The notes below the pieces were generated by a model. That model made no database searches. It saw only the letters and a program-made list of their open reading frames with translations, and was not told where the DNA came from. From contig NC_135564.1 of NCBI RefSeq assembly GCF_964340395.1, positions 10,627,391 through 10,691,390 of the forward strand: a stretch of DNA of 64,000 nt, in the 5' to 3' direction. The translations under genes were made by a program, and so were the position numbers. The DNA is from Glandiceps talaboti. Its lineage: Eukaryota > Hemichordata > Enteropneusta > Spengelidae. Positions 1 through 13,488 of this stretch are shown one piece after another; within the stretch, counting starts at the first letter, position 1; each line of letters opens with the position of its first letter.

Positions 1-236
1 GTGTGTGTGTGTGTGTGTGTGTGTACGTACGTACGTACGCATGTACATTTATGTATGTATGTATGTATGTATGTATGTATGTATGTATGTATGTATGTAT
101 GTGTGTATGTGTGTGTGTGTGTGTATGTGTGTATGTATGTATGTATGTATGTATGTATGTATGTATGTATGTATGTATGTATGTATGTATGTATGTATGT
201 ATGCGTGTGCGTGTGCGTGTGCGTGCATACGTACGT
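1..236. repeat. GT / GTAT microsatellite
   Basis: Compound array of GT and GTAT units with GTAC interruptions. Open frames across it encode only MYVC repeats and are not genes. Confidence 0.95.
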
Positions 237-984
237 ATACACGGGCATGTTAGTTATCTGAGGTATTCAACATACATTCAAACTCTAGTAATTCGGACAA
301 GAGTCAGAATAATTTCTTCCTCATTTTAACAGTTCATTGAGAATTAACAAAATACAAGATGGGAATGTAACATTCAGTACATGTATGAGTATGAGTCGAA
401 ATCGCTTAAAATTCACGACGTATTATAGTTTGTGTTTACGGTATTCAGTGTAGATCTGACCGAGTGATACATTAGTTGGAAACAACAAAATATGGACCAG
501 TGGGCAAACATATAAAAACAAGATGTTACAGCTGTGGTTTTAATTCCGGAATAATTTGTTAGTGTGGGATAATATATATTTGGCACAGCTTTGGTTAAAA
601 GAGATGATATTAGATTTGATGTGATCGCCAAAACTGAAGAAAAATATGTAAAATATTGACGAATTGCTATATCAACGCACATCAATCACCATTTAAATCA
701 CCCATGTTTGTAGCTGTATTACGGAGTCGTTAGGGAGAAAGACCTCATTTGTTTTGTCAACACTAGTACATGCAAGTCACCTCTGATCTAACGTCACTCC
801 TAGAGTCTATAGTTGTCAATAATTATACCTCCGACGATTTCCAAGGACATTTGTAATGAGGCCAATTACCATCGTACGACTTATTGTTCGTAACAAACGC
901 AATTTGTTGAAATGTTGAAACTATTTGCAATGGTGTCATTGTCACAAGCTTATATCCAAATAATCACTCTTGACACCATATCCT

Positions 985-1245
985 TTATATTAAAGTCAAT
1001 TTCAAAATACCATGCAGCTTTTCTGTTTGATACAACCACGCAGAAACCAATAAGAAATTGCAAATTTTTGTCAATGTTTTTCTTAGTATCAAACACCCGA
1101 TGAAGGGTGCGTAAAATGTCCTTTGCGGTGTTCATTTGATGTCTGTATGGTGGCATGTGTAGTTCATTTCACTTTGACCAAATGTAGCAAGAAACTGTAC
1201 CCATGTCCAGTTTCTTATTGGTTTCTGCGTGATTGTTTAAAGGTT
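985..1245. mobile_element. Foldback repeat family 1, decayed copy
   Basis: Inverted arms around GTTTGATACAACCACGCAG / AAACCAATAAGAAATTGC near 1025-1065 and TTTCTTATTGGTTTCTGCG near 1210-1230. Same family as 15005-15331. Confidence 0.6.
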
Positions 1246-1582
1246 GTATGGTACTTTGAAATTGACTGTTTAATATGACTACAGAACGACGGTACAAAAC
1301 GTTTACAAGAAATGTAGTTACATGTGTAAATGTGCCAACTTTTCAAAATTATTTTAATTTATAAGGTTGTATACACTATTCTTCTAACAAAATTCGTGAC
1401 TGTTTAGTTTGTTTCAAATAGTTTTAGGTATAAACACACCTCTTTTACTAGGTAGATCCTTACAATGGCATTGGTGAGAAGGTTTTCCTTCCTACCTGCC
1501 TACTTATCCATTTTATTTTTAGGGGACTAGAAACAGTTTGTATTAACCCATTTTTACTGTCGACAGTCTTTAACTGTACATT

Positions 1583-1689
1583 TATACATACATACATACA
1601 TACATACATACATGCATACATACATACATACATACATACATACATACATACACACACACTTACATACATACATACATACACACATACAC

Positions 1690-1720
<31 letters not shown>

Positions 1721-2288
1721 CATACATACATACCTACACATACATACATACATACATACATACATACATACATACATACATACATGTACATACATACACA
1801 CATACACACACATACATACATACATACATACATTCATACATTCATTCATACATACATACATACATACATACATACATACATACATACATACATACATACA
1901 TACATACATACATACATACATACATTCATACATACATACATACATACATACATACATACATACATACATACATTCACACATACACACACACATACATACA
2001 TACATACATACATACATACATTCATTCATACATACATACATACATACATACATACATACATACATTCATACATACATACATACATACATACATACATACA
2101 TACATTCATACATACATACATACATACATACATACATACATACATACATACATACATACATACATACATACATACATACATACATACATACATACATTCA
2201 CACATACATACACACATACATACATACATACATACATACATACATACATACATACATACATTCATTCATACATACATATATACATACA
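1583..2288. repeat. Long CATA microsatellite (about 700 bp)
   Basis: Nearly pure TACA/CATA array with CATT and CACA variants. Open frames on both strands are repeat artefacts. Confidence 0.95.
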
Positions 2289-2439
2289 GTATTTTAGCAC
2301 TCTTCTGTTGGAACATCTCAAGTTAACAAGCTTTGTTATTAATTTACACATCACAACATAAAACAACTCTGCACTAACTATTCACCAAATACGTGTTGAA
2401 TATACAAAACATTAATAACAACTGCATATTACAGCCCAT

Positions 2440-2680
2440 TTCATGTTAGTGTGTATCAGCTCTGTTTTATACAACTACGCATAACCCATTAAGAAACGGT
2501 ACATTCTACGATATCGCAGTCTTGCTACATTGTGTCTAAATGAAATAAACCATTTATATGTAAACATACTGCAACTAGACACAGACACGCGGGCGCTGAT
2601 GTTTTGATGCCTGCATTTGATGATAGCGCAATAGTTCATTAGTGAACACTAACTTGAAACGGACCGTACACAAATATGAA
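2440..2680. mobile_element. Foldback repeat family 1, decayed copy
   Basis: Shares GTATCAGCTCTGTTTTATACAA, the TTGCTACATTGTGTCTAAATG core and GTGAACACTAACTTGAAA end with copies at 14450-14690 and 15005-15331. Confidence 0.55.
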
Positions 2681-3352
2681 AGAAAGCCCTTGCAACTACA
2701 TTCAGTCTATACACACCAAAGTGCTGATTAGTAGCAAATAATGCACCTAATGTAAATGAATAGAATTATGATGATATATCTATAATTAAATTGTTCATAA
2801 TTCATAATTATTATTATTATTATTTCATTCTTGTATTTGCAGAGGCATGGATGACGATGACCCATTGAGCTAATCCTATTAACATGCCATAAATTGACAA
2901 TCTGTTGACAGTCAGTTAAATAATCCATATTTTTTACATATGGACATCAAGATAGTGTACATAGTGCTATTAACAGCTTGCAGACTGCTAGTTCAACTAA
3001 CAAGAAAAGTTTCTAGAATAAAGGATTTTTAATATATTTTTTTAACAAACTAGAATGAATGAAAAATAGCAAATTAAAAAAGTTACGAATACTAGGCCTT
3101 CAAGCTATTTCTGCATTTGCGGTATCGTCTTGACGGGATGTGCACTGGACTTTCCTGATCAACTGTCGTACGCTTGATCTTCCTTGTCTCGAGAAAGTAC
3201 GCCTCAGAGAACTGCAAGAACTTAGGCAAATCGGATATTGGAGTTTCACATGTATTTTATATATATTAAGTGGATCAAAGTAATACAAACCCACACAGAA
3301 GCAACAATCATTATGAATATGTGCGTTATTTTCTTCCTCCAATGCAGTACAA

Positions 3353-6300
3353 CTATAAAATGTCCTCGGCCGTGTTGGTTTTACGTGCTTCAACTTTGTT
3401 ATTACGTGGGACCTGAAAAGACATAAAAAGAATTCAACAGTTTACTTTAATAAAACGTTGGCGTGAAGCGAGTTCAAATCCAGTCACAGTAGTTTAAATC
3501 TACCAGCTTTATCAGTAGGTTTAGCCATTTGCATGCAAAATAGTAACCTACTTTTTGGTTTGAAATTGAACTGTCAATTAAGTAAAAGCGTCTTTTGAAG
3601 GTTCTATGAAGATTGTTTGGTCGACTTACAGCTATAAAGATTGTCTGTATCATGTCTCCCCTTCGACGAACATTACGATTTCTTTGTTGCTTCAATGACT
3701 CTACTTCTTTCATTATTGCTCTGTTTTGTCTTCTCGCATCATAACGCGAGATTTCGATTGATCTACATTCTTTCAGAGCCTCTCTGCACATCTTATCTCC
3801 AGTATAGTTTATATTGATGGCTTGCAACAGCTGAAATGATAACCAAGATATCAGTCAGTAATTATATATTCATAACCTAAAATGTGGCGAGTGATTTTTT
3901 TTATTTCAAAGTTATAAAGTATGGATTCTTATGATGACGTAATATGACTAATTACTAACATTTATTTAGTATGATTTGATGCGAATGATTCTGTGAGATC
4001 ATGAAATAAATATATTCATAATAGACTACTAAATTGAACATGTTTTTTTTACTTTTCTTTAGATTTATGTTCTAAATTCTATTCTTTGTGTTATTGCTAT
4101 TTTTCTTGCATACTCAAGAAAAGTCAGCTGATTGTTCAATTATAGGAAAAGGCGATGTGGTGAAAAAGTAGGCGAGATCATTTAAAAATAATATCAACCT
4201 ACCTCGGCATTAGTGCCACATGATCCAAGAAATACCAAAGATCCCTGAGGAAGAAAACATATTACTCATAAATCACTACAACTACCAATATAGTAATTTC
4301 GTACCTTTTCAATTTTACGTCATCGATTTGTGACGTCACGAATTGACAACATCGTCGATCACCGAGATCGTCTATTCGTGACTTCATCGATTTGTGATAT
4401 CGGTGATTCACAATATTCGTCTATACGTGACGTCATTAACTTGTGATGTCATTCATAACATCGTCAATTCGTTACAATTTGTGATGTCATCGTCTATTTG
4501 TGACATCGATTTCTGATATTGATTTCTGATCACGTGTATTCATGACATCATCAAATTGTGACATAGTCGATTCTTGGCGCCACATGCAAAGATTCTTTAT
4601 CTTCATCTCTCGTTTTCAAATTGTGCATTGTTAAAATGAATATATTCTAATAATCATTATAATCTTTGAAAATGTAGGTGATATTAAACATTTTGATACA
4701 CGTTGTTTTTACTTCTATTTTTTAACGAGAAATGCAATTTTAATCTAAAGAGCTCTTTTTCATATTGTGCATTGCACAAACACGTAGTTCTTGTTATCTT
4801 TAATTGGTTTCAAACATGTGTTAATTACCAAGAAAAAGACCATAGCTGCAAGTAGATATGCATAGAAAATATCACCGCTCTGCGACATCATGTATGCACA
4901 AATCTGGGTCAAGGTCAGTGTAGGGCACAAAAGGCTGACGGTCAACAAGTCTTCCCTATCGAGAAAAAAACACATATATTTGTAATTTAATTTCAATTGC
5001 AACAAAACAACAAAGGATATTTCATAAAAATCGAGTAAATTATTCAAGGCAGGGTAAAGAGTTGTGTTTGTCTTACATGATAGAAAATGAACACGATCAA
5101 CCTGGCTGAAACATTTTAGAAATTACAAAATCATCAACACGTATGTGCTATTAAATTTTTTTAACCAAAAAGTTAACCCTTACGGCATGAAATATGGTCA
5201 CAAAGAACATAGTGTATTAAAGCTTGGAATTGTTAAAGCAAAGTCATTGTGGCTGATTTTATGGGCCATTGCATTAAAGAAAGTGTGCGATTGGAGACCA
5301 GGTTGAATGGCAGGTGAATGAATACACGAAATTGAATTAGTGGGTAGGCACCACCAAATTACACTTGAAACTAAGCTTCTTCAAAACAACATTCCAAACT
5401 CCAGGTTCTTTGTCTGCTGACTGCAAATTAATCAAACAGCATTTGCATTAAAAGGGTCACCAAGTGAAAGTGGATGAAGAAAAAGTACCCATGCATATTT
5501 TACGTGCTTTAGTTGTTAGTCATTTAATCAAATGATAGAGTTATGTTTCTCCAGCTATAACACTTGTTTCTTGACTCACCAAAGTCGCCGTTTCTCAAAA
5601 CTGACAAACTCTTGCTCAATGTGCATGTCTTGGAAGGTTCTGTGAGCGATGGTAAGTAGAGCTATTGTTACCTAGGAAAATAAAATATTGTTATAACTTG
5701 GTATTTGACCAAGAGGCAAATAGCTGTGACTCTTTACAGTATGAAAGCAGCAGGTCACAACAACAGAACAGAACAGAATGTCAGAAAAACGTATATGCCA
5801 GCGCAAAGTGGCTATTGGTATGATATCAGGTGACTCATAAAGACACACGTACCATAAACACAAAGACTAGTACAACCATGTGGTAAATGGTCAGTTCCAG
5901 CACACATCTAAAGAACAAAGAAATACATACAGACTGAATCTATCTCTTGTAATCTATGATTAGAAATGGTCATGAGAAAGGAATGATAACAAGCCAGCTA
6001 CCAATCGAACTTTGTAATCGAGTCTTAAATATAAATGTTTCAATGTTTCCAGGTAGTGTTCACGTCCGGTAAATTAGGATACTTCGAAAAAGTGCAGTTG
6101 GAATAGAAAATAGATTGTTGTTAGTTGTTTGACTGTTACTTACGTTTCCTGTGGTGTATAAAAGTGCGTTGAATCCAGCCGTTTGTGACGTTTCAAACAA
6201 TACATATTTTAAATCATATATAGCCTAACGTTTTGTTGGATTTTTAAAATTCAGATAAAAGCTGTTTTTTAAATGAATAATTACAAAATCAGTTTACCCC

Positions 6301-6440
6301 ATCCCTACTGGAATGACGCCAGTGACATCAAATATTACGTCGAATGTTGTAAAAATGATTGGAACTATCCAGCCTGTAATGGTGTACCATATCCTAGGTG
6401 CAAAGCAAGGAGAAGGGAATGTTAGTCACAATTGAGGAAT

Positions 6441-6506
<66 letters not shown>

Positions 6507-6634
6507 GCTACAACGTCGACGACGACGACGACAACGATGGTGGTGGTGGTTATGAGGACGTTATAATGATGGTAGTGGTTATGGTAGTAGTAGTGGTGAT
6601 GGAGAACAAACCAGCAGCAACATCAATAAAGCTT

Positions 6635-6667
<33 letters not shown>

Positions 6668-7401
6668 GAAATGGAGGTGGAGGAGAAGAGGAACGGAAGT
6701 ACAAGACAGGCTGTCAACAAATACAATCACACATATATAATTATGCATGTCTGTTTTTCCTAATAAAGTGAAAGATCTTGCACTGACCTTTTTTTGTTGG
6801 TGACACACATGAAGTACTTCACCTTCAAGAATACTTGTACTGTCTGGCACAACATCCACAAACTGGTACTTAAAACGGTGAAGTTTATGTAAATTGACAC
6901 AGCTCTGCACACCTTTTTTTGAAAAAAAAAACATTAGGTATTTGAGACACACATCTAAAATGAATGGAAACAAATCGTCTGGTGGCCGAACAAACGTAAC
7001 TAACATTGACATATGTTTTATCCTTTGTGTTATCGTTTAACATCTAACTAACGACGCCTCTTCTGATCGTCTGGCGAACACGCATTCCTACATTTGTTTT
7101 GAGACAGAGAATAAGTTCCTATATTCCGTTATTTCAACAGCAATAAACAAACACTGACAAATGGAGGACTTACATCATCATTCCTGTGTTGAAGAAGTTC
7201 CCCCAGTAACACTCCAATAGGAAATAATGCATATGACAAAGTAGCGTTACCCATGACGAAATATCGGTCAATATTAATGCTTTGGTACATAACATAAAAA
7301 ACAGAAATTAAATACATTACTCGTTAGTATAGAGTAGTATTTGTGCCCCGACTCTCGAATGTATACAAAAAATCAAATTGAAGGAAAATACTTACCATAC
7401 A

Positions 7402-7480
<79 letters not shown>

Positions 7481-10400
7481 AGGGAAATGAACACAGTTGA
7501 AAATTGCACAAGAATGCTATTACTAATAAAAGGAGTACATGATACAATGGCGCCATTCATCAGAACGTCGGTGAGGCGCTTTTGATTCCTCTATTTATAC
7601 GGGCATGGTTATAATATCGAAATAAGTATCGAATTATAAATGTCGATACATTACAATTTTATCTAACAACTTTATCAATTCCAATTGGGATATGAATTGT
7701 TTAGAGTAACTTGAGTAATTCCGAGCTACAGTGCAAACCCCAGGCTGTTACAAATAACTATGTATCCAAACTACAATGTACTTACCGTGCCAAGCAGATC
7801 AACAGCCATGATACCAGTATTAAGAATGTAGATAGTACACTACTTATATACATTATGTATTTTCGGGCTTCTTTGTAAAATGGCTATATATAAGAAAGTA
7901 AGAAAGAAAGTAACAAAAACCTTAAGATATATATATATATTGAAGAATACTACAATAATACAATAATATAACACTACTAGTATTTTTGTCATCCGATGAT
8001 CGCAACAGTGTGAAACACTGTATAACGACTCTCGCGTATCTTGGTTGATACTGTATTATTTACACTGCTCTCCATAATGTGTATTGAGCACTGTTTACTT
8101 CAGCATAGATATTTTACATATTATACTGAGTATATATATATATGTATATATAACATGGTTTCATATAGCCTTCATTGGTTGATTTATATCGAGTCACCTC
8201 AATTTGCATAGAGCTTGCATTATTTGTATTCTATTTTCCGTAGGGCACTATTTATGTAGCATGGAAATCTTGTGCTTGAGAATATAAAGTCATATTACCC
8301 CTCACCTCAGGCTGTTATGTAGCTCAGCATTCAGCACAACAGTCTGACAGTTAACAGTCTCACAGCGGTGTAATAAACATCTACTCGTCCACTCGACTCA
8401 CAGACAGGCAATATGTGTATACTATTACAGCATTTTATGTCGTACAATAACTTGACATTGGCATTGAAATGCTAAATACTTGTAACAATATTTTAGGTCC
8501 TTGTGATAAGCACAAAATCATACTTACTACAGGCTCTTTACCCATTACCATGGTAACCAGAAAAGACGCCATATGACTACAAACACATTGAATATAACCC
8601 TCTTCGGCATTGGTTGATAGAACCCTACAACCCTCTGTCTTTGTTACTCTGTAGTACAATAAATTATATGAAATATAGGGTTGGGGAGTAGTATTTTGTG
8701 CAAAGTCTTGGGGCGGGTCAATTTTTTGTCACATACTAAACTTTTGAAAACAAGTTTTCATCGACAATTATGGCTGTCAATCGGTCATTATCATGAATGT
8801 CATGAAACAAACCAATGTGCATATGCGGAGTACTTTATCTGACATTGATGCCAAGTTTGGTTGAAATTGGCCCATGCGCAAGAGAGTTGTGCATATGTAC
8901 GCACTGCGATGCTTTGTTTGTTATTCTTTGACCTTGACGATTTATGCACACAACACAGTAACATCTAGACAAAGTATGCGAGATTGCCTATGTTACATTA
9001 ACATGTTCTATATTATGTTTTCAAACAGCGGCAATCTTGAAGGGTTGTTGCCAATACCAACACATTATTAATTTATCATACAATAGTGGGATTGATTACA
9101 CCGGCACGGTTGGACAGTTTTAATAGTATTAGTAATATAATTTACCCATCGGCGTTGTCAAAGTCCATATATCCACAGTTAGGCGAATATCCTTCCTGTA
9201 GGTGGTGAGAAAATAAGAGAGCGTACAATTTTACAGCGAGACAAAAATAATGCTATTACCAAACCAGAGTGACTATAGTGTTTAAATTAGGCCGCATGAT
9301 GTTTTTTTACGTCTCACGCGTTACATTTTTGTTAAAAGATTACAAAAAACAAAATACAGACATTGATAGTGCGCAAGCATATAGAATGATACATGTTATC
9401 TCACTGTGAACACAAATCAACATCACTGTGGGATGAAGTTTCAATTCGTGTTCACAATTAGATAAAATGTAACATTCCAGTTGCCTGTATTTTGTTTGTG
9501 TAATTCATAGCAAAGAAAACGATGTGTGAGATGTAAAAAAACCTTGCCACCTAATTGAAACTCAAAAGTCTTTCTGGTTTGTTAGTAAATGTAGTGTCGT
9601 GAATTTGCAGTTACTGTGTTCGGGTTCTGACATGACGCTGTTCATACATGTCGCCAAAATCCCAGTTAGTGTAATGAATATCTTCTAAACCCCCCCCCCC
9701 CATACTTAATACTTTGCAAAGCAAAATGAAAGATACTGAAGGTTGTCTCCATCAGTAAATATGACAATAAGAGTATTTGATAATTGTACAATTGTTTATG
9801 TTATGTAAATAACCTTACCTTCAGAGTGTACAATTTAACAGTGAGATTTTTCTTCAAATTATTGGAATCAATCAATTCATAGGCCTTCACTGAAATCACT
9901 GGTGTGTTTATTTTCACTTCTTTCTTGGTTGCCGTTACTGACTTCAACAACTTCCTCATCCTGTCCAATACAGAAATAGACGATGAATTATACCATGCAC
10001 GAGCAATTTTGAACGAAAAATGTGGAATATATACTCTGGTCGTTCTACATCACCACAACGGGTATATATCTACGTCACTGGTTCTGCCGTGTTGGAAATA
10101 TGAGTCAAAATTGCCATTACTTTCCCTAATTATTCTTCATTCAGCCGGAAAATATATATATAATGCAATCTGGCCTTAGCCGGCAGTTTTGTTGTTGTTG
10201 TGTTGTTTGTTTAAATTCGTGTGTGTGTGTGTGTGTGTGTGTGCGTGCGTGCGTGTGTGTGTATGTATGTATGTATGTATGTATGTATGTATGTATGTAT
10301 GTACGTACGTATGTAACATGTATGTATGTATGTATGTATGTATGTATGTATGTATGTATGTATGTATGTATGTATGTATGTATGTATGTATGTTTGTTTG

Positions 10401-11281
10401 TGTGTGTATGTATGTATGTGTGTGTGTGTATGTATGTATGTATGTATGTATGTATGTATGTATGTATGTATGTATGTATGTATGTATGTATGTGTGTGTG
10501 TGTGTGTGCGAGTGAGTGGGGGTGGGGTGGGTGTCAAATTAAGAAATAAAAAGGGTCGGGTCATGAGAAACATAGAGTATTTAATAAATGATTAAGGCTG
10601 TCCTTACTTTGGTTTAGTAGTACCCACTGGTAGGACACCATCAGGAATGGTATACACTGCAGTCTGTACAATTATTGATTCATCTGACAGAAAGGGAAAT
10701 GAACAGATTCAAATAAATTATGTATTCCTTTAATAATCCCACATTATAGGTATTAACAAAGTATAATTTGACGTCACTATACAAATCAACTAGAGACACA
10801 CCTAGTACAGGAAGTTCTCAGTTTCAAAAAGAAATATGTTTTTACATTCATCAATTATAAACTTTCCTGAAGAAAGATGGTACCATCAAGTTATAGACTG
10901 GGGTAAATACGATGGGCACAACAATCAACCCACAATCTACTCGAGAAAGGTATGGTGAAATGACAAGATAAAGATGTGTTAATTAATTCATATATTTTGT
11001 ACGAGATACTTACTCATCAGGAAGTTTTCCACTGGCATATGTACTTGGCTCAGGTTCTTGAATGTGGACACATCATTTGCATAAACAACACGTTTTTTCC
11101 TTGACTGCTCAGTAGATTTAGGAACACTGATGACGTCCAGTGACTTGGAGAATAAAGAGACTTCATAGTCTGAAAAGTTTGGCAAGAAATGTATGTTATT
11201 TTTTCGTATGCATTCAACAGAAATAAAGATACTGCCAGATTGCAAAAATGAAGTGATATACAGAAAACATGCAAATATACC

Positions 11282-11359
<78 letters not shown>

Positions 11360-13453
11360 ATGTATGTATGTATGTATGTATGTATGTATGTATGTATGTA
11401 TGTATGTATGTATGTATGCATGCATGCATGCATGCATGCATGTATGCATGTATGTATGTATGTATGTATGTATGTATGTATGTATGTATGTATGTATGTA
11501 TGTATGTATGTATGTCTGACGTCATAATTTACCTATGTATCTGGTGTTATATCGTATATCTCGTCCAAGACTGCTTACATATTCTTGTGCTGTATCACCG
11601 AAGTCTTCCAGTGCCTTAAGTATACGTACAGATCCTTTGTGAGGTCCTTGGGCCTGAAGAAAAAATGAAGGTCTTTAAAAAAAAAACCCCACAATAACAT
11701 AAAAACCATCAAATGATAATGGTGTGACGATCTTCTGTTGAAAAGAATAGAAGCCAGAAATTGAAGATTAACTTAAATAAATATTTACCTGGTGAATGCT
11801 CTTCCAATGTATCCGGCGTTTTAAGTCCAACATCTCGCTTGAAAGTTCCACAAATGCCTAATACATTGAAAATATATACCTTAAGATCTGGTTATCTGTG
11901 ATATTTTTATCCTAACAAGATATATACATCCCTTCACATTGTACATGTTATCTAATTGTCTAAAATTCAATGAATAAGTAGGTCGCGTTCATACCGCATC
12001 ATATCATATCATATATCTCCACATCATATCATACATCACATTCATCATATCATATATCATATCATATCATATCATATCATATCATATCATATCATATCAT
12101 ATCATATCATATCATATCATATCATATCATATTTCATATCGTATATCATATCATATCATATCATATCACATCACATCATATCACATCATATCATATATCA
12201 TATCACATCATATCATATATCATATCATATCATATATCATATATAATATATCATATTATAGATCATATCATATCATATCATATCATATCATATCATGTCA
12301 CATCATACTTGTATCAACAAATTAAAAGCGAAATTCTAGCCTTTGTCACTGGAGTAAGACGACACAATATTCAGTTTACCACTTACATAAATGAGGTCTC
12401 CCATTTCATCTTCACCTGCCCTTTGTGCCGCTAGAAGTCGTTTGCTTGCAACATTTTCGAGTACATCAACAGATATTGTGAGATCGCCTCCAAAGATTAC
12501 ATTATGAGAATTGAAGAAATCGACAGCTTGTTTCAGAAGTGACTGGATCATTGCTGTCTCGTCAGCAGCACTGACCTATGGTTGGGGTCAAGGGTTATTA
12601 TAATACTCAAAAGCAGTGAAATGAAAATTGTATTATTTGTGTTGTAAAATTCGTAAATAGCTTTGATAGTTTTTATGTTGACATTTTATCTAGTAAATCA
12701 TTGCGTACTTTATATTCGTGATAATGGAAACGGTAAAACCCTTGAGTAAAAAAGGAAGGTTGGAAGTAAAAAGGAGGGTTGAAAAGGGAATTGCTTTGTT
12801 TATTTGCTATTCCATTCAGTAAGCATGAAAGTGAACTTTGGTTATTTCCTTTTAATCAAAATCGAAGTGCGAGAGGGCGAACTCATCTTATCACTTCATG
12901 GGCCATATCGGATGCTACTCTGTTAAAACTCTTGCGTTCTCTGTCTATATTTAAGTGATTTCTCCCCCCTCCCCCTTGCTTAATCCGAGTGAATGCACTC
13001 GTAACAGGAAACCATGGAGTCAAGCCTACATAATTATTAGAATATTCAAAGAATAAAATGACGGTGTTTCATCATGAGTGGAGGGTTAAAACTTAAAGTG
13101 AAATAAGGTGGTGGATGTATGAAACCACTCAATCCAATACTTACTTCTTCAGAGATATTCTTTATGGTTGTTGATACACATAATGTGGAATCAACATCCC
13201 CCCACTCACCAGTTGGTTCACAAAAACGTTTCATCTGATCTGAAATCGAAATACTTATATAGTCAAGAAAAAGTAGTAATACAAGAATTCTTGAGACAGA
13301 GACGCTAAAGTTTAATTCAACGTTTTCACGTTATATATCAATATTGTATTGACAGTGGAGCTTCTCTGCTGTCTATGATTGTATGTACATGTATGTACGT
13401 ATGTATGTATGTATGTATGTATGTATGTATGTATGTATGTATGTATGTATGTA

Positions 13454-13488
<35 letters not shown>

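Larger units (their letters stand above)
1..3352. other. Gene-free left flank
   Basis: No coding sequence supported. It holds GT/GTAT and CATA arrays (1-236, 1583-2288) and two decayed copies of a foldback repeat (about 985-1245 and 2440-2680). The 3' UTR and poly(A) site of the adhesion GPCR should fall in 2900-3352, but I saw no clear AATAAA signal on the minus strand. Confidence 0.6.
3353..7883 (-). other. Seven-transmembrane core and cytoplasmic tail exons of the adhesion GPCR
   Basis: Ten exons encode the membrane part. TM1 (YIMYISSVLSTFLILVSW) is in 7786-7883 and TM2 in 7174-7279. TM3 is in 6788-6912, starting with VCRAVSIYINF and carrying LWMLC. TM4 is in 6298-6393 with the family GW.VP motif (GWIVPIIF). 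TM5 spans 5853-5907 and 5580-5671. TM6 and most of TM7 are in 4829-4955, and TM7 ends in 4203-4244. The tail exon 3630-3830 is a highly charged, probably coiled-coil segment (EVESLKQQRNRNVRRR). The last exon ends in Glu-Asp-Ile-Leu, a possible class III PDZ ligand (inference). Exon 6788-6912 is coding in a different frame from the longest open frame there. Confidence 0.85.
8528..12575 (-). other. GAIN domain and GPS motif exons of the adhesion GPCR
   Basis: Eight small exons (12387-12575 through 8528-8648) encode about 308 residues. They start with helices (ISVDVLENVASKRLL) and go on to beta strands typical of GAIN subdomain B (VISVKAYEL, NLTVKLYTL). The GPS is split over exons 9146-9195 and 8528-8648: NCGYMDFDN, then TEGCRV, then CVCSHMASFLVTMVM. 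The paired cysteines are present. The first GPS tryptophan is replaced, and the cleavage tripeptide is His-Met-Ala rather than His-Leu-Thr/Ser. From family knowledge, a Thr or Ser nucleophile is needed for self-cleavage, so this GPS is inferred to be non-cleaving. The tethered-agonist (Stachel) region after it is still hydrophobic. Confidence 0.85.

Noticed and set aside
1460-2361. Long open frames encoding MYVC or THTYIH repeats (also near 10200, 11300, 14100, 21000, 22100, 58900)
   Set aside because: They are translations of 4-bp GTAT/CATA and GT arrays, open in several frames on both strands, with no splice or domain support.
6100-6200. Possible extra exon between TM4 and TM5 of the receptor
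   Set aside because: Exon 6298-6393 joins exon 5853-5907 in phase with a normal extracellular loop, so no extra exon is needed.
6398-6763. Plus-strand poly-Asn/Val open frame
   Set aside because: Created by CAA and GGT/GTA triplet repeats in a receptor intron.
6623-7012. Minus-strand open frame overlapping TM3
   Set aside because: Wrong frame. The spliced exon 6788-6912 reads VCRAVSIYINF in phase with its neighbours, a canonical TM3.
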